This document shows positions 26,778 to 34,854 of a DNA stretch of 64,000 nt, one piece after another (the stretch's first letter is position 1; the number at the start of each line of letters is the position of its first letter). A program made the position numbers and the translations under genes. The notes below the pieces were generated by a model. The model did no database searches. It had not been told where the DNA came from and saw nothing but the letters and a program-made list of their open reading frames with translations. This DNA comes from AP-16 sp963755055 (GTDB lineage Bacteria; Pseudomonadota; Alphaproteobacteria; Rhizobiales; Xanthobacteraceae): the NCBI GenBank assembly GCA_963755055.1, contig CAVWIS010000045.1, positions 53,171 through 117,170 on the forward strand, read 5' to 3'.

Positions 26778-27148
26778 GAGGCGTTTCTCCGAAATTTTCC
26801 GAGGTTCGTTTGCTGCGCGGAGGGCGGAGCAAAGGCAGGCGGCGTCCTGCTCTGGTGGCGAGCCATAAGGCGGGAACGGCCGGGTGCCAAGCCATCGTTT
26901 GCAAAACCGCGGCTTCGCCATGTGGCAATTGCATGCCTCGGTGGTGTGTCCTTGCCACGTCCTGGCGCACGCCAATACCGGTGCGAAACCAAATCCCTTG
27001 ACCGGGCGCACGCCGAGAGTTCACACTGTTTTCCGTTCACATGCATGATCCGGGGGGAAAACGACGCGATTTCGTCCTCTCTGGTCGTACCCATCGCCCG
27101 TTGGCGCCAGAAAAGGGCCAATGGCCCGAGCTTTCGAGGAGGAACGTC
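26778..27148. other. 371-bp divergent control region, no gene recognised
   Basis: This gap separates the pcaD-like start (minus) from the hydroxylase small-subunit start (plus). It should hold both promoters. I see no clear operator or hairpin, apart from the ribosome site GAGGAGGAA just before 27149. Confidence 0.4.
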
Positions 27149-27649
27149 ATGCCCACCGTCTCAATGACGGTGAACGGTAAACCCGTCACCGCCGACGTCG
27201 ACCCCCGCACCCTGCTGGTGCAATTTTTGCGCGAGCATCTGCGTCTGACCGGCACCCATGTGGGGTGCGACACCTCCCAGTGCGGCGCCTGCGTGGTCCA
27301 CGTCAACGGGCGCGGGATCAAGTCCTGCACCATGCTGGCGCTGCAGGCCAACGGCGCCAATGTGCTCACCATCGAGGGGCTGGCGCACGGCACCCATCTG
27401 CATCCGATGCAGGAGGCGTTCCGCGAGCATCACGGCCTGCAGTGCGGCTTCTGCACGCCGGGCATGATCATGTCGGCGGTCGACATGGTGAACCGCAAGG
27501 GCCATTCGCTCAGCGAGCACACCATTCGCGAGGAGCTCGAAGGCAATATCTGCCGCTGCACCGGCTACCATAACATCGTCAAGGCGATCGCCGCCGGCGC
27601 GACCGCCATGGGCAAGGTCGAGCACACCTCGCATCAGGCCGCCGAATAA
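27149..27649 (+). CDS. coxS: molybdenum hydroxylase small (2Fe-2S) subunit, CoxS-like
   Basis: This 166-residue iron-sulfur subunit has all eight cluster ligands: Cys40, Cys45, Cys48 and Cys60 for the plant-ferredoxin-type cluster (GCDTSQCGACVVHVNGRG), and Cys99, Cys102, Cys135 and Cys137 for the helical-domain cluster (LQCGFCTPGM and NICRCTGY). It passes electrons from the Mo site to FAD in xanthine dehydrogenase/CO dehydrogenase family enzymes. A strong GAGGAGGAA ribosome site precedes the ATG. It is first in a small-large-FAD gene order. That order and the matching accessory genes downstream support the Cox-type label. Confidence 0.9.
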   Translation: MPTVSMTVNGKPVTADVDPRTLLVQFLREHLRLTGTHVGCDTSQCGACVVHVNGRGIKSCTMLALQANGANVLTIEGLAHGTHLHPMQEAFREHHGLQCGFCTPGMIMSAVDMVNRKGHSLSEHTIREELEGNICRCTGYHNIVKAIAAGATAMGKVEHTSHQAAE

Positions 27650-27684
27650 CGACGGTCGACAATAACGACTTGGGGAGGAACGCC

Positions 27685-30054
27685 ATGAACGCCACCGGGA
27701 TCGGCGCCGCGGTGCGTCGCAAGGAGGACCAGCGCTTCATCACCGGCAAGGGGCACTATACCGACGACATCACCCGTCCGGGTCAGACCTTTGCGTGCTT
27801 CGTCCGCTCGCCGCATGCGCATGCCAGGATCAAGCGCATCCACCACAAGGACGCGGAAGGCATGCCGGGCGTGGTCGCCGTGCTCACCGGACACGATCTG
27901 GCGCACGACAAGGTCGGCAGTCTGATCTGCGGCTGGGCGATCACCTCCAAGGACGGCACGCCGATGAAGATGGCGCCGCACCCGGCGCTCGCCCACGAGA
28001 AAGTCTGCCATGTCGGCGACGCGGTCGCGGTGGTGCTGGCCGAGACTCTTGCGGCCGCCAAGGATGCGGCGGAAAAGGTCCAGGTCGACTACGAGGTCCT
28101 GCCGGCCGTGGCCGACGCCGCCAAGGCGCAGGCGAGCGGTGCGCCGCAGATCCACGAGGTCGCCCCCAACAACACGATCTACAACTGGTCGCTCGGCGAC
28201 GCGGCGGCGACGGAGGCGGCCTTCAAGTCCGCCAAGCATGTCACCAGGCTCGACTTCATCAACAACCGCCTGGTGCCCAATGCAATGGAGCCGCGCGCCG
28301 CGATCGCCGAATACGATTCCGGCAGCGACGGGCTCACGTTGTGGCAGACCACGCAGAACCCGCACGTGGCGCGCCTGGTGCTCGCCGCCTTCATCGGGCT
28401 CGCCCCCGAGCACAAGCTGCGCGTCATCGCCCCGGACGTCGGCGGCGGCTTCGGCTCGAAGATCTTCATCTATCCGGAAGAGGTGGTGGCGCTGTGGGCA
28501 GCGCGGCGCGTCGGTCGTCCGGTCAAATGGGTGTCGGAGCGCTCCGAGGCCTTTCTGACCGACGCCCATGGCCGCGATCACGTCACCCATGCGGAGATGG
28601 CCTTCGGGGAGGGCGGAAAGATCCTCGGCCTGCGCGCCCGAACGATCGCCAATCTCGGCGCCTACATGTCCACCTTCTCGTCCTCGGTGCCGACCTATCT
28701 GTACGCCACCCTGCTGTCGGGCCAGTACGACATCCCGCAGATCTACTGCGAGGTCGACGCGGTCTATACCAACACCGTGCCGGTCGATGCCTATCGGGGC
28801 GCCGGAAGGCCGGAGGCGACATTCGTGGTGGAGCGTCTGGTCGAGGTCGGGGCGCGCGAGCAGGGCATGGATCCGGCCGACCTGCGCAAGCACAACTTCA
28901 TCAAGACTTTTCCCCACCAGACGCCGGTCATCATGGCCTACGACACGGGCGATTACGGAGCCTCGCTCAAGAAGGCGCTGGAGCTCGCCGACTACAAGGG
29001 GTTCGGCAAGCGCAAGCGCGAATCGGCGCGCAACGGAAAACTCCGCGGCATCGGCCTCTCCACCTATATCGAGGCCTGCGGCATCGCGCCGAGCCAGGCG
29101 GTGGGCTCGCTCGGCGCCGGCGTCGGCTTGTGGGAATCCGCCGAGGTGCGGGTCAACCCGACCGGCTCGGTCGAGGTGCTGACCGGCTCCCACAGCCACG
29201 GCCAGGGCCACGAGACGACCTTTGCCCAGCTCGTCTCCGAGCGGCTCGGCATCCCGTTCGACTCGATCAGCATCGTCCATGGCGATACCGACAAGGTGCA
29301 GTTTGGCATGGGAACCTACGGCTCGCGCTCAGGCGCGGTCGGCATGTCGGCGATCGTGCGCGCCCTCGACAAGGTCGAGGCCAAGGCCAAGAAGGTGGCG
29401 GCCTATATGCTGGAAGCGGCGGAAGGCGACATCGAGTTCAAGGACGGCAAGTTCACCGTCGCCGGAACCGACAAGTCGGCCGAGTGGGGTGCCGTCGCGC
29501 TCAACGCCTATATCGCCCACAAGTTCTCCGGCCAGGAGCTCGAGCCCGGGCTGAAGGAGGGCGCGTTCTACGATCCGACCAATTTTACGTTCCCGGCCGG
29601 CTGCCACATCTGCGAGGTCGAGATCGACCCGGAGACCGGCAAGGTCGACGTGGTCGGATGGACCGCGGTCGACGATTTCGGCGTCCTCGTCAATCCGATG
29701 ATCGTCGAGGGCCAGGTGCATGGCGGCATCGCCCAGGGCGTCGGCCAGGCGCTGCTCGAGCACACGGTCTACGACGACGACGGCCAGCTCAAGACCGGCT
29801 CGTACATGGACTACACCATGCCGCGCGCCTTCGACTTCCCGACGTTCAACGTCGGCATCACCGTCACCAAGTGTCCGTCGAACCCGCTCGGCATCAAGGG
29901 CTGCGGCGAGGCCGGCGCCATCGCGGCGCCTGCGGCGGTCATGAATGCCGTCACCGACGCGATCGGCACCGAGGACATTGCCATGCCGGCGACCCCGCAC
30001 GCCGTGTGGGCGGCGATCCAGAAAACCGCGACGACCCGCAAGGCGGCGGAATAA
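27685..30054 (+). CDS. coxL: molybdopterin large subunit, form II CO dehydrogenase-like
   Basis: This 789-residue molybdenum-cofactor subunit has the xanthine-oxidase fold: GIGAAVRRKEDQRFITGKGH at the start, PDVGGGFGSKIFIYPEEVVA (Moco contact), TGSHSHGQGHETTFAQLVSE, and the catalytic Glu block near the end, PLGIKGCGEAGAIAAPAAVM. The active-site loop reads DAYRGAGRPEA, residues 369-375 AYRGAGR. This is the form II motif; true aerobic CO dehydrogenases (form I) have AYxCSFR with the Cu-binding Cys. So CO oxidation is uncertain, and another carbonyl, purine or heterocycle substrate is possible. ATG at 27685 follows GGGGAGGAA. Confidence 0.88.
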   Translation: MNATGIGAAVRRKEDQRFITGKGHYTDDITRPGQTFACFVRSPHAHARIKRIHHKDAEGMPGVVAVLTGHDLAHDKVGSLICGWAITSKDGTPMKMAPHPALAHEKVCHVGDAVAVVLAETLAAAKDAAEKVQVDYEVLPAVADAAKAQASGAPQIHEVAPNNTIYNWSLGDAAATEAAFKSAKHVTRLDFINNRLVPNAMEPRAAIAEYDSGSDGLTLWQTTQNPHVARLVLAAFIGLAPEHKLRVIAPDVGGGFGSKIFIYPEEVVALWAARRVGRPVKWVSERSEAFLTDAHGRDHVTHAEMAFGEGGKILGLRARTIANLGAYMSTFSSSVPTYLYATLLSGQYDIPQIYCEVDAVYTNTVPVDAYRGAGRPEATFVVERLVEVGAREQGMDPADLRKHNFIKTFPHQTPVIMAYDTGDYGASLKKALELADYKGFGKRKRESARNGKLRGIGLSTYIEACGIAPSQAVGSLGAGVGLWESAEVRVNPTGSVEVLTGSHSHGQGHETTFAQLVSERLGIPFDSISIVHGDTDKVQFGMGTYGSRSGAVGMSAIVRALDKVEAKAKKVAAYMLEAAEGDIEFKDGKFTVAGTDKSAEWGAVALNAYIAHKFSGQELEPGLKEGAFYDPTNFTFPAGCHICEVEIDPETGKVDVVGWTAVDDFGVLVNPMIVEGQVHGGIAQGVGQALLEHTVYDDDGQLKTGSYMDYTMPRAFDFPTFNVGITVTKCPSNPLGIKGCGEAGAIAAPAAVMNAVTDAIGTEDIAMPATPHAVWAAIQKTATTRKAAE

Positions 30055-30064
30055 GGAGGCTTCG

Positions 30065-30859
30065 ATGTACGCATTCACCTATCACCGCCCGGCCACGGTT
30101 CGCCAGGCGGTCAATCTGCTCGCCAAGATCGAGGACGCGAAAATCCTGGCCGGCGGGCAGACGCTGCTTCCGACCATGAAGCAGCGCCTGGCGAGCCCGG
30201 CCAATCTCGTCGATCTCTCCGGCATCGAGGATCTGTCCGGCATCGAGCTCAAGGGCCGCCAGCTGGTGATCGGCGCCATGACCCGGCACGGCGAGATCGC
30301 CAACTCGCCGATCGTCCAGGAGCACCTGCCGGCGCTGGCGGCGACCGCGCAGATGGTCGGCGACCCGGCGGTGCGCAACGTCGGCACGATGGGAGGCTCG
30401 GTCGCCAACAACGACCCGAACGCCGATTATCCGGCCGCCTGTCTCGGCCTCGGCGCGACGATCGTGACCTCCAAGCGCCGGATCAAGGCCGACGAGTTCT
30501 TCACCGGCATGTTCGAGACGGCGCTCGAAGGCGACGAGATCATCACCAAAATCATGTTCCCGCTGGTGAAGAAGGCGGCCTACCAGAAATTCCGCAACCA
30601 GGCGTCGCGGTTTGCGCTGGTCGGCGTGTTCGTATCGAAGCGCGGCCCGGAGATCCGCGTGGCGGTGACCGGGGCCGGCGCTGGCGGCGTGTTCCGGGTG
30701 AAATCGTTCGAGGAGGCGCTCGCCAAGCGTTTCGCGGCGAAATCGCTCGAGGGTCTCACCGTTCCGGCGGACGGCCTCAACAGCGACATCCACGGCAGCG
30801 CCGAGTATCGGGCACACCTGATCGCCGTTCTGGCGCGCCGGGCGGTTGCTGCCGCCTGA
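30065..30859 (+). CDS. coxM: molybdenum hydroxylase FAD subunit, CoxM-like
   Basis: This 264-residue FAD-binding subunit has the two family motifs: AGGQTLLPTMKQRLASP (FAD pyrophosphate) and the NVGTMGGSVANNDPNADYPA loop. It completes the heterotrimer with the small and large subunits. Its length is slightly shorter than typical CoxM (about 285). It starts ten bases after the large-subunit stop, behind AAGGAGG, so the three genes form one operon in the order S-L-M, whereas Oligotropha-type form I operons are M-S-L. Confidence 0.9.
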   Translation: MYAFTYHRPATVRQAVNLLAKIEDAKILAGGQTLLPTMKQRLASPANLVDLSGIEDLSGIELKGRQLVIGAMTRHGEIANSPIVQEHLPALAATAQMVGDPAVRNVGTMGGSVANNDPNADYPAACLGLGATIVTSKRRIKADEFFTGMFETALEGDEIITKIMFPLVKKAAYQKFRNQASRFALVGVFVSKRGPEIRVAVTGAGAGGVFRVKSFEEALAKRFAAKSLEGLTVPADGLNSDIHGSAEYRAHLIAVLARRAVAAA

Positions 30860-31014
30860 GCCGCCGCAGGGCCGGCATCACGGGATTCTGGCGGCAGGCG
30901 GACGCGCCTGCTGCCCTTTTGCGTTGCGCAATCGCATCTGTTTGCGCGCTGCCTGCGAAGGTGCCCTTCGCCAGCAGCCGCAGCCTTATGGAAGCGGACG
31001 CACCGACGCCTGAT

Positions 31015-31257
31015 CTATCCGCCCAGGCCGGACCACCAATCGATCGGGGACCGATAATGCGCCCGGTAATTGCTGCGGCTGGCGATCGATTCCGCCCTTC
31101 CCATGCAGTTGTTCCCCGGCGGCAGGCTGCACGTCGTATGGTAGCCGCAATCACGGCAGGAGGACGATTGTGCCCCGGACCAGACGGGCGGGAACTCACG
31201 CGCGAATGCGACGAGGCGGCGCGGAATCCATCCAAGTGTTTCGACGAGAGTGGCCAT
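31015..31257 (-). CDS. small Cys-rich protein behind a FixK/FNR box
   Basis: This 80-residue protein starts MATLVETLGWIPRRLVAFAR. Its centre is SSSCRDCGYHTTCSLPPGNN followed by CMGR, giving a C-x2-C-x4-C-x7-C spacing that could bind a metal or Fe-S cluster. It ends with several Trp and Tyr residues (YRSPIDWWSGLGG). It lies opposite and between the two parts of the CO-dehydrogenase-like cluster. A near-perfect FixK/FNR half-site pair sits 35-48 bases before its ATG, where a class II activator site would be expected. I do not recognise the family for certain; it resembles short Cys motifs of DUF6455-type proteins. Confidence 0.55.
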   Translation of the reverse strand: MATLVETLGWIPRRLVAFAREFPPVWSGAQSSSCRDCGYHTTCSLPPGNNCMGRAESIASRSNYRAHYRSPIDWWSGLGG

Positions 31258-31291
31258 GTGAGGTCCGTATCCCTCGTTGCGTGCGCCGGCA

Positions 31292-31305
31292 TTGACTTAG
31301 ATCAA
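31292..31305. promoter_or_regulatory. FixK/FNR-type binding site
   Basis: The sequence TTGACTTAGATCAA fits TTGAT-N4-ATCAA with one mismatch. Its centre is about 41 bases from 31257, suiting activation of the minus-strand small gene under low oxygen. It is also 240 bp upstream of the plus-strand MoxR-type gene. Confidence 0.7.
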
Positions 31306-31544
31306 AAAGGCTTGGGCGTCCGCCGAGCGTCATGCGGGAATTCACGGCAGCGCGGCGAGGCGCCGTCCGGATCCGGCTGCCGGCTCGGTGGCCGCCCGCC
31401 CGAGGCGGCGCGGACGGCGACCCCGCGGGGTTGCGGCGGCCGACAGTCGATCTCTATATATACCGTGGGCCGGCAGATCGCGTCTTCCGGCCTTTTTCGT
31501 GCTGGCGGGCGGTCCCGCGCAGGCAGAGGCGAGGAATTCACCCG

Positions 31545-32477
31545 GTGAAGCAAACCGTGCGGCCGCATGGCCTGCCGACCTCGATCGACGAGACGCAGAA
31601 ACTTCTCGCCGGCGCCGACTATCTCGCCGACCGTTCGCTGGCGACGGTGCTGTTTCTCGCGCTGCGCATGGGCCGGCCGCTGTTCCTCGAAGGGGAAGCC
31701 GGCGTCGGCAAGACCGAGGTCGCCAAGGTGCTTGCCCAGACGCTCGGGCGGCGGCTGATCCGGCTGCAATGCTACGAGGGCCTCGACGTCTCCACCGCCG
31801 TGTACGAATGGAACTATGCGGCGCAGATGATAGCGATCCGCCTCGGCGAGGCGGAAGGCGGCGCCGACCGCGAGCGGCTCGCCCGTGACGTGTTCTCCGA
31901 GCGCTTCCTCATCAAGCGTCCGCTGCTCCAGGCGCTCGAGCCCGATACCGCCGGCGCGCCGGTGCTGCTGATCGACGAGCTCGACCGCACCGACGAGGCC
32001 TTCGAGGCTTTTCTGCTGGAGGTGCTCGCCGATTTCCAGGTGACCATCCCCGAGCTCGGTACGGTGAAGGCGCTGCATCCGCCCATCGTGGTCGTCACCT
32101 CGAACCGCACCCGCGAGATCCACGACGCGTTGAAGCGCCGCTGTCTCTATCACTGGGTGGGCTATCCGACCGCCGAGCGCGAGCTTGCGATCGTGCGCGC
32201 CAAGGTGCCGGGGATCGCCAAGAAGCTGTCGCAGGAGATCGTCCTGTTCGTCCAGTCGCTGCGCAAGGAGGACCTGTTCAAGTCGCCCGGCGTCGCCGAG
32301 ACGCTCGACTGGGCGAGCGCGCTCTCCGAGCTCGACGTCGTCGCGCTCGATCCCGCCACGGTCTCCGACACGCTCGGCGTGCTGCTGAAATACCAGGACG
32401 ACATCGCCCGGCTGGAGGGCACCCGGGCCAAGGAGCTGCTCGACGAGGTGCGCGCCGAGTTGCGCGCCGCCGAATAG
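31545..32477 (+). CDS. coxD: MoxR-family AAA+ ATPase, CoxD-like
   Basis: This 310-residue AAA+ protein has Walker A (FLEGEAGVGKTEVAKVLAQT), Walker B (VLLIDELDRTDEAFEAFLLE), sensor 1 (VVVTSNRTREIHDALKRRC) and the sensor 2 region. CoxD in Oligotropha carboxidovorans is needed to insert sulfur and copper into the CODH active site. Here no Cu-binding Cys exists in the large subunit, so sulfuration or general remodelling is likelier. The start is the GTG at 31545, with GAGG eleven bases upstream; the open frame continues further up but without homology. It works with the adjacent vWA protein. Confidence 0.85.
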   Translation: MKQTVRPHGLPTSIDETQKLLAGADYLADRSLATVLFLALRMGRPLFLEGEAGVGKTEVAKVLAQTLGRRLIRLQCYEGLDVSTAVYEWNYAAQMIAIRLGEAEGGADRERLARDVFSERFLIKRPLLQALEPDTAGAPVLLIDELDRTDEAFEAFLLEVLADFQVTIPELGTVKALHPPIVVVTSNRTREIHDALKRRCLYHWVGYPTAERELAIVRAKVPGIAKKLSQEIVLFVQSLRKEDLFKSPGVAETLDWASALSELDVVALDPATVSDTLGVLLKYQDDIARLEGTRAKELLDEVRAELRAAE

Positions 32478-32527
32478 CGCCTATTTTTGCGTTATATGCC
32501 GCGGTATACAATGAGCCCGGTCCGCGA

Positions 32528-33802
32528 TTGAACCCGCCCGCCACGCATCCGCTGGCGGTCACCACGGCGACCCACATGGCGCTCGAGCAGGATCGTCTCA
32601 CCGGTGCGGAAGGCCGCCTGGCGGAGAACATCGTGTATTTCGCCCGCGCCCTGCGGGCGGCGGGGCTTCCGGTCGGCCCCGGCGCGGTGCTCGATGCACT
32701 CGAGGCCGTGATGGCGGCGGGCGTCGGCACGCGCGAGGATTTCTACTGGACGCTCCACGCCGTCCTCGTCAAGCGCCACGAGCAATCTGAATTGTTCGAC
32801 CAGGCGTTCCGCATCTTCTTCCGCAAGCGGGCCTATCTGGAGCGGCTCATCGCCATGATGATGCCGCAGCTCCCCACCCCGCAGGCGGCGCCGGCCAGGC
32901 CCGCCGCCCAGCGCGTCCAGCAGGCGCTGTTCTCCGGCATCAAGGACCAGGCGGCCCGCAAGGAGAAGGAGAACGAGCTCGACGCCCGGCTCACCGTCTC
33001 CGACCGCGAGGTGCTGCAGAAGAAGGATTTCGCCCAGATGACGGTGGCGGAGATCGCGGCCGCCAAGGAGGCGATCGCCCGCCTCGTCCTGCCGCTCGAC
33101 GAGGTGCGCACGCGGCGGCTGGCGCCGCACCGCCACGGCCACGTCATCGACATGCGCCGCACGCTGAGGGCGAGCATGAAGGCTGGCGGCGCGCTGATCG
33201 ATCTCAAATATCTCGGGCCGCGGACCAAGGCGCCGCCGATCGTGGCGCTGCTCGATATTTCCGGCTCGATGAGCCAGTATACCAGGCTATTCCTGCACTT
33301 CCTCCATGCCGTCACCGACGCGCGCAAGCGCGTGCACAGCTTCCTGTTCGGCACGCGGCTCACCAACGTCACCCGGGCGCTCAAATCGCGCGATCCCGAC
33401 GACGCGCTTGCCATGTGCACGGCGAGCGTGGTCGACTGGTCGGGCGGCACCCGCATCGCCACCTCGCTGCACGCCTTCAACAAGCTGTGGGCGCGGCGCG
33501 TGCTCGGGCAGGGCGCCATCGTGCTCTTGATCACCGACGGGCTGGAGCGCGATCCCGACCAGACATTGGCGGTCGAGATCGACCGGCTGCACCGCTCCTG
33601 CCGCCGGCTGATCTGGCTCAATCCGCTGCTGCGCTTCGACGGCTTCGAGGCGAAGGCAATGGGCATCCGGACGATCCTGCCGCATGTCGACGAGTTTCGG
33701 CCGGTGCACAATCTCGACGCCATGGCGGATCTGTGCCGGGCGCTCGCGGCCGACGGCGGCCGCACCGCCGACCCCAAGAAATGGCTGAAGAACGTGGCGT
33801 AA
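32528..33802 (+). CDS. coxE: vWA-domain protein, CoxE-like
   Basis: This 424-residue protein has a C-terminal von Willebrand A domain with the MIDAS motif DxSxS in PPIVALLDISGSMSQYTRLF, plus the Thr and Asp MIDAS positions in WSGGTRIATSLHAF and VLLITDGLERDPDQ. CoxE-type proteins couple with MoxR ATPases (CoxD) to mature the hydroxylase. The N-terminus (AENIVYFARALRAAGLPVGP) is the family's helical region. The start may be TTG at 32528 or ATG at 32576; the homologous part begins after both. Confidence 0.85.
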   Translation: MNPPATHPLAVTTATHMALEQDRLTGAEGRLAENIVYFARALRAAGLPVGPGAVLDALEAVMAAGVGTREDFYWTLHAVLVKRHEQSELFDQAFRIFFRKRAYLERLIAMMMPQLPTPQAAPARPAAQRVQQALFSGIKDQAARKEKENELDARLTVSDREVLQKKDFAQMTVAEIAAAKEAIARLVLPLDEVRTRRLAPHRHGHVIDMRRTLRASMKAGGALIDLKYLGPRTKAPPIVALLDISGSMSQYTRLFLHFLHAVTDARKRVHSFLFGTRLTNVTRALKSRDPDDALAMCTASVVDWSGGTRIATSLHAFNKLWARRVLGQGAIVLLITDGLERDPDQTLAVEIDRLHRSCRRLIWLNPLLRFDGFEAKAMGIRTILPHVDEFRPVHNLDAMADLCRALAADGGRTADPKKWLKNVA

Positions 33803-33806
33803 CCAC

Positions 33807-34142
33807 ATGGAGACCAGCATGCTCACACGCGACGAGGACATCCTGAAGGCCGCCGAGGACTGGCGGCGCGCGGGGCGCGGGGTCGCGCTCGCGACCGTGG
33901 TGGAGACCTGGGGGTCGGCGCCGCGGCCAGTTGGCTCCAACCTGGTGATCGACGACCAGGGAAATTTTCTGGGCTCGGTGTCGGGCGGCTGCGTCGAGGG
34001 CGCTGTGGTCACCGAGGCGCTCGACGTGATCGAGAGCGGCAAGCCGAAGACGCTCGAGTTCGGCGTCGCCGACGAGACCGCCTGGAAGGTCGGCCTGTCC
34101 TGCGGCGGCACCATCAGGGTGTTCGTCGAGAAGGTGGATTGA
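33807..34142 (+). CDS. XdhC/CoxF-type maturation protein, N-terminal domain only
   Basis: This 111-residue protein consists of the XdhC/CoxI N-terminal domain: ALATVVETWGSAPRPVGSNL, GSVSGGCVEGAVVTEALDVI and GLSCGGTIRVFVEKV, with both conserved Cys in GGC and SCGG. In XdhC the domain binds the molybdenum cofactor and helps its sulfuration before insertion. Here it is a separate polypeptide from the Rossmann half encoded next door (34162), so the two gene products together equal one XdhC. An alternative start is the ATG at 33819. Confidence 0.85.
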   Translation: METSMLTRDEDILKAAEDWRRAGRGVALATVVETWGSAPRPVGSNLVIDDQGNFLGSVSGGCVEGAVVTEALDVIESGKPKTLEFGVADETAWKVGLSCGGTIRVFVEKVD

Positions 34143-34161
34143 ACCGGAACGGCGGGTCCCG

Positions 34162-34854
34162 ATGCGTCTCGATATCCTGAAAAGTCTCAACGCCGAGCGC
34201 GCGGCGCGACGCGCGGCGGTGGTCGTTACCAACGTGGCGAGCGGCGCGCAGCGGCTGGTCAAGGCCGATGACGCTGCGGCCGATCCGCTGCGCGAGGCGA
34301 TCGAGCAGCGGCTGCGCTCCGGCAAGAGCGGGATCGCGGAGACGAGCGAAGGAGAAGTCTTTCTCACCGTCTACGTGCCGCCGCCGCGGCTCCTGGTGAC
34401 CGGTGCGGTGCATATCAGCCAGGCGCTGGCGCCGATCGCGAAGATTCTCGGCTACGACGTGATCATCGTCGATCCGCGCACGGCGTTCGCCACGCCCGAG
34501 CGCTTTCCCGACGTGCCGCTGATCGCCGAGTGGCCGGACACCGCGCTGCCGCCGCTCAATGTCGACCGCTACACCGCCTTCGTCGCGCTCACCCACGATC
34601 CGAAGATCGACGATCCGGCGCTCATCCATGTGCTGGCGCGCGACTGCTTCTATGTGGGCGCGCTCGGCTCGAAGAAGACCCACGCGCGGCGCCTCGACCG
34701 GCTCAAGGAGCAGGGGGCGGACGCTTCGGCACTCGGGCGCATCCACGCACCGATCGGCCTGCCGATCGGCGCCATATCGCCCGCCGAGATCGCGGTCGCC
34801 ATCATGGCGGAGATCACCAGCCGGCTGCGCCTCACCGCGGAGGGCAAGCGATGA
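34162..34854 (+). CDS. XdhC/CoxI-type maturation protein, Rossmann domain
   Basis: This 230-residue protein has a short N-terminal XdhC-like stub and a Rossmann domain (LLVTGAVHISQALAPIAKIL, then GYDVIIVDPRTAFATPERFP). It ends with the typical VALTHDPKIDDPAL, GALGSKKTHARRLDRLKEQG and IHAPIGLPIGAISPAEIAVA blocks. Such proteins deliver or sulfurate Moco for xanthine dehydrogenase-family enzymes. Its stop codon overlaps the next start (ATGA), so translation of the two is coupled. Confidence 0.87.
   Translation: MRLDILKSLNAERAARRAAVVVTNVASGAQRLVKADDAAADPLREAIEQRLRSGKSGIAETSEGEVFLTVYVPPPRLLVTGAVHISQALAPIAKILGYDVIIVDPRTAFATPERFPDVPLIAEWPDTALPPLNVDRYTAFVALTHDPKIDDPALIHVLARDCFYVGALGSKKTHARRLDRLKEQGADASALGRIHAPIGLPIGAISPAEIAVAIMAEITSRLRLTAEGKR

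Noticed and set aside
27149..30859. Naming the hydroxylase a true aerobic CO dehydrogenase
   Set aside because: The AYxCSFR copper loop of form I is absent; the loop is AYRGAGR.
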